Shown here one piece after another: positions 19,001 to 27,561 of a stretch of DNA of 64,000 nt. The stretch is taken from the NCBI GenBank assembly GCA_905182465.1, contig CAJJBI010000004.1, positions 250,001 to 314,000 on the forward strand, read 5' to 3'. The DNA comes from Opitutaceae bacterium BACL24 MAG-120322-bin51 (lineage in GTDB: Bacteria > Verrucomicrobiota > Verrucomicrobiia > Opitutales > Coraliomargaritaceae). The stretch's first letter is position 1. Each line of letters begins with the position of its first letter. The notes below the pieces were generated by a model. The model worked only from the letters and a program-made list of their open reading frames with translations. It had not been told where the DNA came from and did no database searches. The position numbers and the translations under genes are program-made.

Positions 19001-19696
19001 CTAATTGATTCCGCCGAGGTAGAGCACTTGCCCTGTGATGAAATCGCTCTCCTCGCGGAGGTAAAAATCGACGGCGTTGATAACGTCGCGGACTTCTCCC
19101 ATGCGGTTGAGGGCTTGGCGGGCGAGGAGGGCATCCATTTTCGCTTGAGGTACGCCGCGGATCAGATCGGTCTCGATGGGGGTGGGGCCGATCGCGTTGA
19201 CTGTGATCTTTAGCTCGGCCAGTTCGCGGGCGAGGATCCGGGTCAGGCTCTCTACGGCGGCTTTACTGGCGGCGTAGATGGCTTCGCCCTCGAGGTTGAG
19301 TGGATGGGCGACTGTAGTAAAATTGACGATACGCCCATTATTAGTGCGGCGCATGAGCTTAGACATCTCACGACAAAAGAGAAAGGTGCCGACTACGTTA
19401 GTTTGCAAAATGCGGTTCACCGTGCTAGCGGGTGTCAGCAGTGCGTGATTCATCGATGCGATACCGGCGTTATTAAGAAGCGCCTCTACCTTGCCATGGC
19501 TGGCTTTGATCTTTCGAGCCATTGCAATGACGGCATCTTCGTCGCTCACATCGAGTGAGAAGTGTTGGTAGTGGGCGTGCTCGATACTGCCTTCACCGCG
19601 GGAGCAGCCGACGACTTGCCAACCTTCGGCGAGATAGTGCTTGGCCATTTCTTTGCCGATTCCTTTGCGCGTTCCGGTGATAACGATCGTTTTCAT
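19001..19696 (-). CDS. Short-chain dehydrogenase/reductase (FabG-like)
   Basis: A 231-residue NAD(P)-dependent SDR. The cofactor loop is TGTRKGIG (residues 7-14), NNAG lies at 75-78, and the active-site YAASK has Tyr141 and Lys145. The residue 13 before the Tyr, normally Ser, is Thr128. The C-terminus DFITGQVLYLGGIN is typical of 3-oxoacyl-ACP reductases. Its ATG overlaps the stop of the acyl carrier protein gene by four bases, so it probably reduces an acyl chain held on that carrier. The AMP ligase gene follows 91 bp later. Confidence 0.85.
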   Translation of the reverse strand: MKTIVITGTRKGIGKEMAKHYLAEGWQVVGCSRGEGSIEHAHYQHFSLDVSDEDAVIAMARKIKASHGKVEALLNNAGIASMNHALLTPASTVNRILQTNVVGTFLFCREMSKLMRRTNNGRIVNFTTVAHPLNLEGEAIYAASKAAVESLTRILARELAELKITVNAIGPTPIETDLIRGVPQAKMDALLARQALNRMGEVRDVINAVDFYLREESDFITGQVLYLGGIN

Positions 19697-19989
19697 GAGG
19701 GCATCCTTTCGATGACTGCATCAGTCAAGCTAGCGACATTTCGGTAAGGAGAGTTCTTTGCGCTCATGGCTTTTTCGTCGGCCAGCGCGATGGAGGCATC
19801 GAACTTTTCGGCCAAGGCCTCTTCGATGTCGGCGATCAGGTTGACCAGCGCCATGCTATCGAGCGAACCGTCTACTCCATACAGCGCGGTCTCTGGGCTC
19901 GGAGCCTTCAGTGCTTCGAGTTCAAAATCTTCAGCGAGCATTTGCACCGATTCAAGGATTAGGGATTGGATGGCTGTGCGGTCTGGCAT
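19693..19989 (-). CDS. Acyl carrier protein
   Basis: A 98-residue carrier protein with the phosphopantetheine site GSLDSMALVNL (Ser45) and acidic helices. It lies between a sugar-phosphate transferase and an SDR, overlapping the SDR start by four bases. It is not in a fatty-acid synthesis cluster, so it probably serves a dedicated acyl-activation route rather than being the housekeeping AcpP. Confidence 0.82.
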   Translation of the reverse strand: MPDRTAIQSLILESVQMLAEDFELEALKAPSPETALYGVDGSLDSMALVNLIADIEEALAEKFDASIALADEKAMSAKNSPYRNVASLTDAVIERMPS

Positions 19990-20013
19990 GAGGAGTATCT
20001 GAAAGGGGCAGTC

Positions 20014-20583
20014 TTAGTTGCCAAAGAATTCGCTGCGTGTTGCTTGGCCTTTTTCGGCGATGTCTTTACGGCTTAAGACGGTATTTATAGTTAAACAGAG
20101 AATTTTGAGATCGAGCAAGAAGGAACGGTTTTCTACATACCAGAGGTCGAGCTCGAATTGTTCCTTCCAGCTAAGACCATTGCGCCCGTTGACTTGCGCC
20201 CATCCAGTGATGCCCGGAAGCACTTCATGGCGGCGGGCTTGTTCGGGCGAGTAACGTTCCAAATAGATTGTCGGCAAGGGTCGGGGGCCAACTAGGCTCA
20301 TTTCTCCTTTGAGCACATTCCACAGTTCAGGTAACTCATCGAGGCTGGTGCTACGGAGGAATTGCCCCCATGCGGTGAGGCGTTCTTCGTCGCTTCCTTG
20401 GCAATTGCGCATGCTGCGGAATTTAAGGATTTTGAAGGCACGCCCGTCTGTGCCTGCGCGTGTTTGCCTAAAAAAAATAGGGTGCCCTAGCTTTATGATT
20501 TGCAGCACTATAATGACTAATAGCGGCAAACACAGCGCGGCTAAGAGCAATAGACTACTGATTATATCAAAGGCGCGCTTCAT
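20014..20583 (-). CDS. Sugar-phosphate (phosphoglycosyl) transferase, PglC/WcaJ family
   Basis: A 189-residue monotopic phosphoglycosyl transferase. Residues ~8-30 form the re-entrant membrane helix. FKILKFRSM (residues 50-58), the catalytic Asp-Glu dyad in TSLDELPELWNV (82-83) and LVGPRPLP are diagnostic. It moves a sugar phosphate from a nucleotide sugar onto undecaprenyl phosphate, the first step of a surface polysaccharide or glycoprotein glycan. The size is that of minimal PglC-like enzymes without the WcaJ N-terminal domains. It leads a minus-strand run with the ACP, SDR and AMP ligase, 24 bp ahead of the ACP. Confidence 0.9.
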   Translation of the reverse strand: MKRAFDIISSLLLLAALCLPLLVIIVLQIIKLGHPIFFRQTRAGTDGRAFKILKFRSMRNCQGSDEERLTAWGQFLRSTSLDELPELWNVLKGEMSLVGPRPLPTIYLERYSPEQARRHEVLPGITGWAQVNGRNGLSWKEQFELDLWYVENRSFLLDLKILCLTINTVLSRKDIAEKGQATRSEFFGN

Positions 20584-20724
20584 AGATTGAGGGCTTTATG
20601 TCAGGTGTTGATGTGTTTTGCGATTTCATTTATCTGCAGCTTTTAGTCAAACCTGCTTTGACATGTGTCCACTTATGAATAGGGGTAGTTGTCTCCACAA
20701 AAATCAACTTAACACCAAAGACCC

Positions 20725-21900
20725 ATGATATTCAACGCTAACGAACGCACCTTTGCACCTTTCAGCCTCACACGTCTACTTACGACTTGTTTCGGTCGCG
20801 GTAATGGTGAAAAAGTCTGTATTCTTATCGACCTGCCGAACCCGGCGGACATAAAAGACTTCAAATTTCTCGAAGACGAAACTCTCTCGATCCAAAATTA
20901 CGGGCACGAGGTTTTCTACAAGGGTTTCAAAAATGGTCAGCTCGATGAGATGAACTGGACGGGCGGCGAAATCTTCGCCTACAAAGAAACTGGCGGCAGC
21001 AATCTTGATATGGAAGACGATTGCTTCGACCCAGAGGGCAATCATTTGAGCTTGGATAAGGATATCTACACTAAATATGATATCATCCTGACTGTTTCTA
21101 CTTTCTCCGCGACGGCGCCGTTGACGGCGAAGTGCAAGGAATTCGGTTTCCGCGGTGCGACGCTCCACGGCCTGAATCAAATCATTTTGGATACGGGACT
21201 TTCTGTCGACTATGACTTAGTGAGTGAAGAAGCTGAGAAACTGCGTCTCGGTCTAACCAAGGCGGACTCTTTCGAAATCGACTTTGAGGTCGAAAATAAA
21301 GTCTACACTCTCAAGCTCCACACTCGTGGCCAAGAGGCACAGAAGAGTCACGGTCTCTGCCCCCCAAGCAAGGGCGGCGATGTGGCTAATCTGCCAGCCG
21401 GGGAAGTTTACTTTGTTCCAGAAAGCGCGGAGGGCGTCTTCCCCTTCAAGTACGACGAGAGTACGATTGGCCTTCTTCATGTTGAAGATGGCATGATCAC
21501 AAAATCGCAATTCGTTTACGGCGACTATGCAGAGATTGAAGATCATAACCGTCGCCTCAAAGATGATCCCATGATTGGTGCGATCGGTGAGCTCGGCTTC
21601 GGCACTCAGGTATTACCTTTCTCAGGTCGCGATATCCAAGACGAAAAAATCCTCGGCACGATCCACGTAGCCACTGGTCGTGATGATCACCTCGGCGGAA
21701 AGATTACGCCGGACCTCTTCAAGGAGCACAAAAACGCCTCTCATGATGATGTCCTTTATGCGCCGCACAAAACTCCCGAGATACGTTTGCAGCAAGCGCG
21801 GATGATTCGTGGTGAACAGACGGAAATTCTGATTGAGCATTATAAGCCCGCGAAATACATGGTGGACTTACTTGAGGCGGAAGTTGCTGTTGAGGCTTAG
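20725..21900 (+). CDS. Probable M29-like metallopeptidase (aminopeptidase T related)
   Basis: A 391-residue protein whose C-terminal half matches the metal-ligand pattern of clan MQ, family M29, aminopeptidases: Glu in GELGFGTQ (~289), Glu in QDEKILG (~307), His in GTIHVATGR (~313), and His and Asp in ASHDDVLY (~340 and 342). The N-terminal half is less clear. Members bind two metal ions and remove N-terminal residues in the cytoplasm. The identification rests on motif order only. It is followed after 36 bp by the OvoA-C-like methyltransferase and is probably co-transcribed with it. Confidence 0.62.
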   Translation: MIFNANERTFAPFSLTRLLTTCFGRGNGEKVCILIDLPNPADIKDFKFLEDETLSIQNYGHEVFYKGFKNGQLDEMNWTGGEIFAYKETGGSNLDMEDDCFDPEGNHLSLDKDIYTKYDIILTVSTFSATAPLTAKCKEFGFRGATLHGLNQIILDTGLSVDYDLVSEEAEKLRLGLTKADSFEIDFEVENKVYTLKLHTRGQEAQKSHGLCPPSKGGDVANLPAGEVYFVPESAEGVFPFKYDESTIGLLHVEDGMITKSQFVYGDYAEIEDHNRRLKDDPMIGAIGELGFGTQVLPFSGRDIQDEKILGTIHVATGRDDHLGGKITPDLFKEHKNASHDDVLYAPHKTPEIRLQQARMIRGEQTEILIEHYKPAKYMVDLLEAEVAVEA

Positions 21901-21936
21901 TTGATTCGTGGCGCCTTAGCCTGCTTTAGGCTTCCT

Positions 21937-22686
21937 ATGAATACCGAAAATCCTTACGAGTCCGACGAACTGCTACAGCAGTATTTGGTTTTTCATTATG
22001 CGAATGCTGAAGAACAGTTTCCTTACCCTTTTGGGGGAGCGGATGCTTTAGACTTCCCTAAGCGTTGCGCGCTAGAGGGGGCAGATCTTTCAAAATTGGC
22101 GGCAGGCGCCCGCGCGCTTGATCTCGGGTGTTCAGTCGGTCGCTCAAGCTTCGAACTGGCAAGGCACTGCGAGGAGGTGATTGGTATCGATTACTCGCAG
22201 GCATTTATCGACGCGGCCAATCGCATTGTGGTCGAAGGGGGGCACCCAGCTACGCGACTCGACGAAGGTTCGGCCACGACGCAACTATCTGTCTCGGTCG
22301 ATCCAGCGATCGATCGTAGCCGACTCAGCTTTGAGCAAGGTGATGCGCAGTGCGTTCGTGCTGATATTGGTCAGTTTGATCTCGTGATCGCATGCAACTT
22401 GGTTTGCCGCTTGCCCGAGCCTATGCGTTTGTTGGAGCGCTTGCCAGACTTGGTCAAACCTTCTGGCCAACTCTTTATGACGACTCCCTTTACTTGGCTC
22501 GAAGAATATACGCCGCCGGGGAACTGGTTAGGCGATGGGGCGGTCGATTCCTTTGAAGGGCTGCGTAAAGCGTTGGAGCCTGCATTCGTGCTGGATCGGC
22601 AGTGGGATATGCCTTTCCTCATCCGAGAACACGCGCGGAAGTTTCAATATAGCATCGCGCAGGCTAGTTGCTGGCAACGCGTGTAA
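21937..22686 (+). CDS. Stand-alone methyltransferase like the C-terminal domain of OvoA (putative 4-mercaptohistidine N1-methyltransferase)
   Basis: A ~249-residue SAM-dependent methyltransferase. The start is taken at ATG 21937 (MNTENPYES), because the frame upstream of it lacks family-like sequence. SAM motif I is ALDLGCSVGRSSFELAR (~residues 60-76). The family-specific stretches YLVFHYANAEEQFPYPFG, IACNLVCRLPEP and TPFTWLEEYTPPGNW match what I know of the methyltransferase domain at the C-terminus of ovothiol synthase OvoA. In ovothiol biosynthesis this step methylates the imidazole of 5-thiohistidine. No sulfoxide synthase (EgtB-like) or OvoB lyase is in the window, so the substrate is inferred. 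Confidence 0.78.
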   Translation: MNTENPYESDELLQQYLVFHYANAEEQFPYPFGGADALDFPKRCALEGADLSKLAAGARALDLGCSVGRSSFELARHCEEVIGIDYSQAFIDAANRIVVEGGHPATRLDEGSATTQLSVSVDPAIDRSRLSFEQGDAQCVRADIGQFDLVIACNLVCRLPEPMRLLERLPDLVKPSGQLFMTTPFTWLEEYTPPGNWLGDGAVDSFEGLRKALEPAFVLDRQWDMPFLIREHARKFQYSIAQASCWQRV

Positions 22687-22736
22687 GGAGTTATTTACCG
22701 CTTGCGCCCGAAGAAAGGGTGGGTCAGCTTGTCTGA

Positions 22737-23139
22737 GTCGATTTCGGAGTGTGGGCGTTCGCTTGGTCGTAAGATTGAGAGGAAAGTCCGGACACCGTAG
22801 GGCAGGATTCCCTGTGAAAGCGGGGGCGCGTTAGGGCAACTTGACGTGACGGATAGTGTCGCAGAAAATATACCGCCTTGTTGCAAGTTTCGGCTTGCAT
22901 GAGGTAAGGGTGAAATGGGGAGGTAAGAGCTCACCGCTCCGGAGGTAACGAAGGAGGCATGATAAACCCAATCCGGTGCAAGGCAAAATAGGGGATCGGG
23001 CGGCTCGTCCAATGATTCCGGGTATGTCGCATCTCACTTCGGTGGGAATTTCGCCTCGGCGAGATAGATAAATGAACGCACAGCCAAGCGCTTCGGCGCA
23101 TGGTGGACAAAATCCGGCTTACAGCACTCCGAAATCGAC
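22737..23139 (+). ncRNA. rnpB: RNase P RNA, bacterial type A
   Basis: The catalytic RNA of RNase P, which trims tRNA 5' leaders. Conserved landmarks are GAGGAAAGTCCGGAC (22778-22792), GGTGAAATGGGGAGGTAAGA, AACCCAATCCGGTGCAAG, and GATAGATAAATGA (to 23075), followed by ACAAAATCCGGCTTA. The ends are set by the P1 helix: GTCGATTTCGGAGTG (22737-22751) pairs with CACTCCGAAATCGAC (23125-23139). A CTTTTT stretch follows. Length is about 403 nt. It lies between the methyltransferase gene and rpsT. Confidence 0.95.
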
Positions 23140-23215
23140 ACTTTTTCTCAAATTTTCCGCCTTGACAGGCTTGTGGGGTACACGCACTTTCCCGCCTCCT
23201 AACTTTTTATCAGCT

Positions 23216-23473
23216 ATGGCTAACACAAAATCCGCAATTAAGTACATTCGTAAAACAGAGACTCGTTCTCTGCGTAATCGCCAGGTCAAGACCCGCCTCA
23301 AGACTTTCGCCAAGAAGATCGACGCCGCATCCGCTGCGGGGGACAAGGACGCCTTGGCTGTCGCGGCGCGTGACTTCATTTCTACTTTGGATAAAGCCGG
23401 CAAGAACGGCCTCGTGCACCCGAACAAGATTGCACGCCACAAGGCACGTTGTGCTCAGCTTCTGGCTGCCTAA
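23216..23473 (+). CDS. rpsT: 30S ribosomal protein S20
   Basis: An 85-residue basic protein starting MANTKSAIKYIRKTE and ending ARCAQLLAA, with the KNGLVHPNKIARHKAR core of S20, which binds 16S rRNA early in 30S assembly. The in-frame start at 23072 is rejected because it would lie inside rnpB; the ATG at 23216 gives the usual N-terminus. A terminator follows. Confidence 0.97.
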   Translation: MANTKSAIKYIRKTETRSLRNRQVKTRLKTFAKKIDAASAAGDKDALAVAARDFISTLDKAGKNGLVHPNKIARHKARCAQLLAA

Positions 23474-23506
23474 AGCGGCTTAAATTTCCTACAACCCCTT
23501 TAAATT

Positions 23507-23540
23507 ACCCTCGGTTTCGCTTGTCGAATCGAGGGTATTT
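23507..23540 (+). terminator. Intrinsic terminator after rpsT
   Basis: ACCCTCG (23507-23513) pairs with CGAGGGT (23530-23536), followed by ATTTT. It lies 33 bp past the rpsT stop and 16 bp before the pseudouridine synthase start. Confidence 0.6.
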
Positions 23541-23556
23541 TGTATCTACCTAGCGC

Positions 23557-24366
23557 GTGCCCGACAAACCAAACAAGAAAAACGCGATCGGTTTTCCGCC
23601 ACCCTTACTCGGAGAAAAGCCCTTGCGTCTGCCCGTAATCGCCGAGACGGCGGCTTGGCTCGCGCTGGAAAAGCCCCCTGGCGTCGGTACCCGCGCTTAT
23701 CCTTGGGATGCCGAGCCAGATATGGATGCCGCACTCAATACGCAGCTGCGAGCAGGCAAGCCCGAGTTGCTGCGCCGTGAGGCCACGCTCTTCGGCTCGG
23801 TTTACTATCTGGATCCCGCGATTTCCGGAGTTGCTGTCTTTGCCAAACACCGAGAGGCGCTCGCCGATCTGCGTAATCACTTCGGCTCTGGCGACTGTCG
23901 TTTTCGTTTTCAGTTTATCTCAGCAGCGCAGCCTGCCGGTTCTGAGGCGAGCTTTCGAGCGGATGCGCCTCTGCTTCAGCATAATGTGAAGCCAAAGATG
24001 ATCCCCTCGACTGCGAAGGGCAAAAAAGCCTTCACCGACTTCAAGCGGATCGCCGAATCGCCCAAAGGTTGGGCGCTCTGGGAGGCCAGCGTCGATTTTT
24101 TCCGTCCGCACCAGATTCGCGCCCACGCCGCCGTCCACGAGGTCCCTGTGATGGGTGATGTCCTCTACGGCGGTGCCGAAGCGCCCACTCAGCGCGAGCT
24201 GCATCCCAAAAAGCAGCGCGCGGGGCTTAATTTCCCCTCTTTTCACGGCCTCGCCCTCCATTTGGCCGAAGTGCAGCTCGTTCCGGGCGACCCAGATGCC
24301 ACCATCCTCTGCGAGTCTCCCAAGCATTTACGGCTCTTGATTCGGCGTATGGGACTGGGAGAGTGA
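23557..24366 (+). CDS. RluA-like pseudouridine synthase family protein
   Basis: A 269-residue protein starting at GTG 23557. It has the family's substrate-binding LALEKPPGVGT and the later FFRPHQIRAHAA, matching RPHQIR-type motifs of RluA enzymes that convert uridine to pseudouridine in rRNA or tRNA. The catalytic motif, usually HRLD followed by TSG, reads YYLDPAISGVAVFAK; the Asp is kept but the preceding His-Arg is lost. No S4 domain is seen. It may be an active but divergent enzyme. It is upstream of yajC. Confidence 0.78.
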   Translation: MPDKPNKKNAIGFPPPLLGEKPLRLPVIAETAAWLALEKPPGVGTRAYPWDAEPDMDAALNTQLRAGKPELLRREATLFGSVYYLDPAISGVAVFAKHREALADLRNHFGSGDCRFRFQFISAAQPAGSEASFRADAPLLQHNVKPKMIPSTAKGKKAFTDFKRIAESPKGWALWEASVDFFRPHQIRAHAAVHEVPVMGDVLYGGAEAPTQRELHPKKQRAGLNFPSFHGLALHLAEVQLVPGDPDATILCESPKHLRLLIRRMGLGE

Positions 24367-24529
24367 GAGCTGCTTTGGGGAGCATCTAGCATGGCGCACC
24401 GAGATTAGGGCTTCCTCGATCTCAAGAATTGAGCCTAAGGAAACCCTTTGTTTTCAAGCCTCACGAATAGGAACTTGCTATTTAGGAGCGACTCCCTTTG
24501 CTTCCTCGGTTTTTCAACCATCAAGCATT

Positions 24530-24853
24530 ATGACTATTTCTGAAATTTCTATTCTCCTTCCACTGGCACAAGGCACAGGCGGCGGCGGTGGCCTCGGCCA
24601 GTTTTTGCCCATCATTCTGCTCTTTGTAGGTATGTGGTTTCTCATCATTGCGCCACAGCGCAAGCGCCAGAAAACGCACGATAAGATGCTCACCGAATTG
24701 CAAACTGGCGACGAGATCATTACTAGTGGCGGCGTTTATGGCACAATCACGAATGTGAAGGAAGACCGTTTCGTGGTCCGCATCGCTGACAGCACTAAGA
24801 TCGAGCTCGGAAAGGGCTTCGTCGCCAATAAGGTCGCACCTGCCGAAGCTTAA
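24530..24853 (+). CDS. yajC: Preprotein translocase accessory subunit YajC
   Basis: A 107-residue protein with one N-terminal membrane helix (FLPIILLFVGMWFLII) followed by APQRKRQKTHDKML and the soluble domain with LQTGDEIITSGGVYGTI. YajC joins SecDF in the holotranslocon. It lies 43 bp upstream of secDF and is certainly its operon partner. No Shine-Dalgarno precedes the ATG. Confidence 0.95.
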   Translation: MTISEISILLPLAQGTGGGGGLGQFLPIILLFVGMWFLIIAPQRKRQKTHDKMLTELQTGDEIITSGGVYGTITNVKEDRFVVRIADSTKIELGKGFVANKVAPAEA

Positions 24854-24896
24854 TCACTTTTCTTTCTTTAAACCCCTAGCGTTCAGCTTTTTAGCC

Positions 24897-27443
24897 ATGT
24901 CCGGAAATATTCTTTGGAAATTCCTACTCACCGGCGCCATCATCTTTTGGTGTGTGATGAGTATCACTCCCCTGCAGGATCGCCCCTTCGAGGATTACAT
25001 CGTGGCGCAAGTCACGGCCGAAGAGGCTGATTTTGCCGACCTGCTCCAGCGTGCGGAAACCCGAGTCGATGCGAAAGAGTCGCCTACGCTCTTCATCGCA
25101 TTACGCGATCTTGGTGTCGAAGAGCAGATCGATTACGCAAAGTTCTTCCCGCAGATCAACGTCGCCGATGTGGCTAACCAGACCAAGCGGAATGATATTC
25201 TGCTCAAACATATTTTGAGCAAGGCGCAGAGCCAACTCCGCCTCGGCCTCGACCTCAAGGGCGGCGTCGGCGTGACGCTGGTGATCGACGAAGCGGCTCA
25301 AGATGGCCTCAACCCATTTGAACAAGAGGAACAGTTGCAAGACGCCATCGAAATCATGGCTCAGCGCCTCGACGGCATGGGTGTGGCTGAACCGGTGATC
25401 CGTGCACGTGGTGAGAACGCGATTGAAATCCAATTAGCAGGCCTTTCTACCAAGGATAACCCCGAGGTAATTGACGCGATCAAAAAGCCCGCCCGCTTGG
25501 AGTTCCGTTCCGTGCACCCTGACCTTTTGCCAGATTCGACGCCGGCAAACCGCTCGCCTGTCGGCTACGAAGTGCTCTCCGAGGAGATCGAAGACCGTAA
25601 ATCTGGTGAGACTTATGAGCGCCGCCAATTCGTAAGGCTCATTCCTGAAGCCACGGGTGAGATCGTGGCCGATGCATATGCCTCACAAACCCAGACTGGT
25701 GGCTTCCAGATCAATCTGGAAATGACCAATGAAGGTGCTGACATATTTCGCGCCGTCACCGAACGCATGATCGGCGACCCCCTCGCCATCGTGCTAGATG
25801 GTAAGCTCTACTCCGCGCCGACTATTCAAGGTGTGCTTTCTAGAAACGCCCAAATTACAGGTAACTATTCCCAGCGCGAAGCTAGAGAGCTAGCCAATGT
25901 TCTTAACAATCCTCTCGCGATCGAACTCCGCGTTGATGAAATGTATGAAGTGGGTCCTACTATGGCGGCAGGTGCTCGTGCTAGCTCTGTCAACGCCGCG
26001 CAGTGGGGTGCCATCCTTGTGGTTGGCTTTATGATTCTTTATTACTTCCTTGGCGGTCTGGTCGCAGTGACCTCCGCAATCGTCAATGTGATCATCGTGC
26101 TCGGAGTACTTGCCAGCCTTGGCGCTACCTTGACTTTGCCCGGTGTCGCCGCGCTCGTGCTCACGCTCGGTATGGGAGTGGATGCGAATATTCTGATTTT
26201 TGAACGTCTGCGCGAAGAACTTCGTGCCGGCAAGAGCATCAAAAATGCGACCGCAGGCGCTTTCGATAAGGTGACATCGACCATCGTGGATGCCAACGTG
26301 ACGACTCTGATCACCGCTTCGATTCTTATCTGGCTCGGCACTGGCCCTGTTAAGGGCTTCGGCATCACGCTCGCCATTGGTATCTGTGCCTCGATCTTCT
26401 GTGCCTTGGTCGTCACTCGTTTCATGGTCGACTTCCTCGTTCACGGTGCAGGCTTTTCTAAAATCCTTGGACTCGAACTCTTAACAGAGAAGAAAATTGA
26501 CTTCTTTAAGTTCCGTAAGCCCGCATTTATCGCATCATGGATGTTAGTGCTCGCAGGTGTGGTCAGTGTGGTGATCCACCACGACAACATCCTCGGCAAA
26601 GACTTCACCGGTGGTGATGAAATGACGATCAGCTACTCTGAGCGGGTAGAAAGTGATGCGATCATGCAAGTCTTCGAAGAAAACGAACTCGGCGACGTTA
26701 CCGTAAACTATCAGAGCTTAATCGGCGAAGACCGCGAAGTGCTGAAAATTCAAACTCCTTTCGACCAAGCGCGTCCCACTCTTGAAATCCTTCAAGACGC
26801 CTTTCCTGCCGCTGGACTTGAACAAGCCGGGATCAACCAGATCGGAGCTTCCATTTCAAAGACGATTCAATGGAACGCGCTCTTCTCCGTGCTCGCGGCA
26901 TTGGTCGGCATCTTGCTCTACGTAGCGCTTCGCTTCGAAGTTGGCTATGGTATCGGCGCGGTCGTGGCAACGATCCACGACGTGCTTATGACTATCGGCA
27001 TTTTCGTACTTTGCGGTGAGATGGGACTCTTCGTTAGTGGCCAGTTCACCGCGCCCATGCTAGCTGCGATTCTGATGATCGTTGGATATTCGATCAATGA
27101 TACCATTGTAGCCTTTGACCGTATTCGGGAAGAGCTAGAGCTCAACCCTGGCACGGATCTGCGCAGTATCATTAATTTGGCGATCAACCGGGTGTTCTCT
27201 CGCACATTGCTCACGAGTATCACAACTTTGCTCGCCGCCACATCGCTTTACGTCTTTGGCGCGGGTGTGATCAACGACCTGGCCTTCGTCTTCATCATCG
27301 GCATCCTCACAGGAACCTTCTCGTCGATTTTCATCGCTAGCCCGATACTCTTCTGGTGGCACAAGGGTGACCGTCGACACGTCGAAGAGCGTCAACTCAC
27401 GCCCAAGCGCTACGAGTGGGAGAGCCAAAAAGAAGAAGCGTAG
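24897..27443 (+). CDS. secDF: SecDF fusion, protein translocase proton-driven subunit
   Basis: An 848-residue fusion of SecD and SecF. The SecD half has LGLDLKGGVGVTLVID, a periplasmic P1 domain, and the membrane motif LTLGMGVDANILIFERLREE. The SecF half begins near residue 530 (KIDFFKFRKPAF), has GKDFTGGDEM, and later MIVGYSINDTIVAFDRIREE. Twelve membrane helices are expected. It uses the proton gradient to pull exported proteins across the inner membrane. The large periplasmic loops match typical SecD. The single-chain form is common in PVC bacteria and Bacteroidota. Confidence 0.95.
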   Translation: MSGNILWKFLLTGAIIFWCVMSITPLQDRPFEDYIVAQVTAEEADFADLLQRAETRVDAKESPTLFIALRDLGVEEQIDYAKFFPQINVADVANQTKRNDILLKHILSKAQSQLRLGLDLKGGVGVTLVIDEAAQDGLNPFEQEEQLQDAIEIMAQRLDGMGVAEPVIRARGENAIEIQLAGLSTKDNPEVIDAIKKPARLEFRSVHPDLLPDSTPANRSPVGYEVLSEEIEDRKSGETYERRQFVRLIPEATGEIVADAYASQTQTGGFQINLEMTNEGADIFRAVTERMIGDPLAIVLDGKLYSAPTIQGVLSRNAQITGNYSQREARELANVLNNPLAIELRVDEMYEVGPTMAAGARASSVNAAQWGAILVVGFMILYYFLGGLVAVTSAIVNVIIVLGVLASLGATLTLPGVAALVLTLGMGVDANILIFERLREELRAGKSIKNATAGAFDKVTSTIVDANVTTLITASILIWLGTGPVKGFGITLAIGICASIFCALVVTRFMVDFLVHGAGFSKILGLELLTEKKIDFFKFRKPAFIASWMLVLAGVVSVVIHHDNILGKDFTGGDEMTISYSERVESDAIMQVFEENELGDVTVNYQSLIGEDREVLKIQTPFDQARPTLEILQDAFPAAGLEQAGINQIGASISKTIQWNALFSVLAALVGILLYVALRFEVGYGIGAVVATIHDVLMTIGIFVLCGEMGLFVSGQFTAPMLAAILMIVGYSINDTIVAFDRIREELELNPGTDLRSIINLAINRVFSRTLLTSITTLLAATSLYVFGAGVINDLAFVFIIGILTGTFSSIFIASPILFWWHKGDRRHVEERQLTPKRYEWESQKEEA

Positions 27444-27561
27444 ACTTTAAATCACCCCTTTTCCCTAGGAGAGGCTTTACGCCTCGACTCGATCATTTTG
27501 ATCTGGGTCGAGAGGTGAACCCTCTCTTATTTGTCTAATCAGCCTTAATCTTATTTTCTAA

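Noticed and set aside
23072-23215. Longer start for rpsT giving a 133-residue protein
   Set aside because: The extra 48 residues would be encoded inside RNase P RNA and do not resemble S20; MANTKSAIK at 23216 is the family N-terminus.
25890-26444. Long minus-strand frame inside secDF
   Set aside because: Antisense shadow of a strongly conserved gene, with His/Asp-rich low-quality sequence and no family match.
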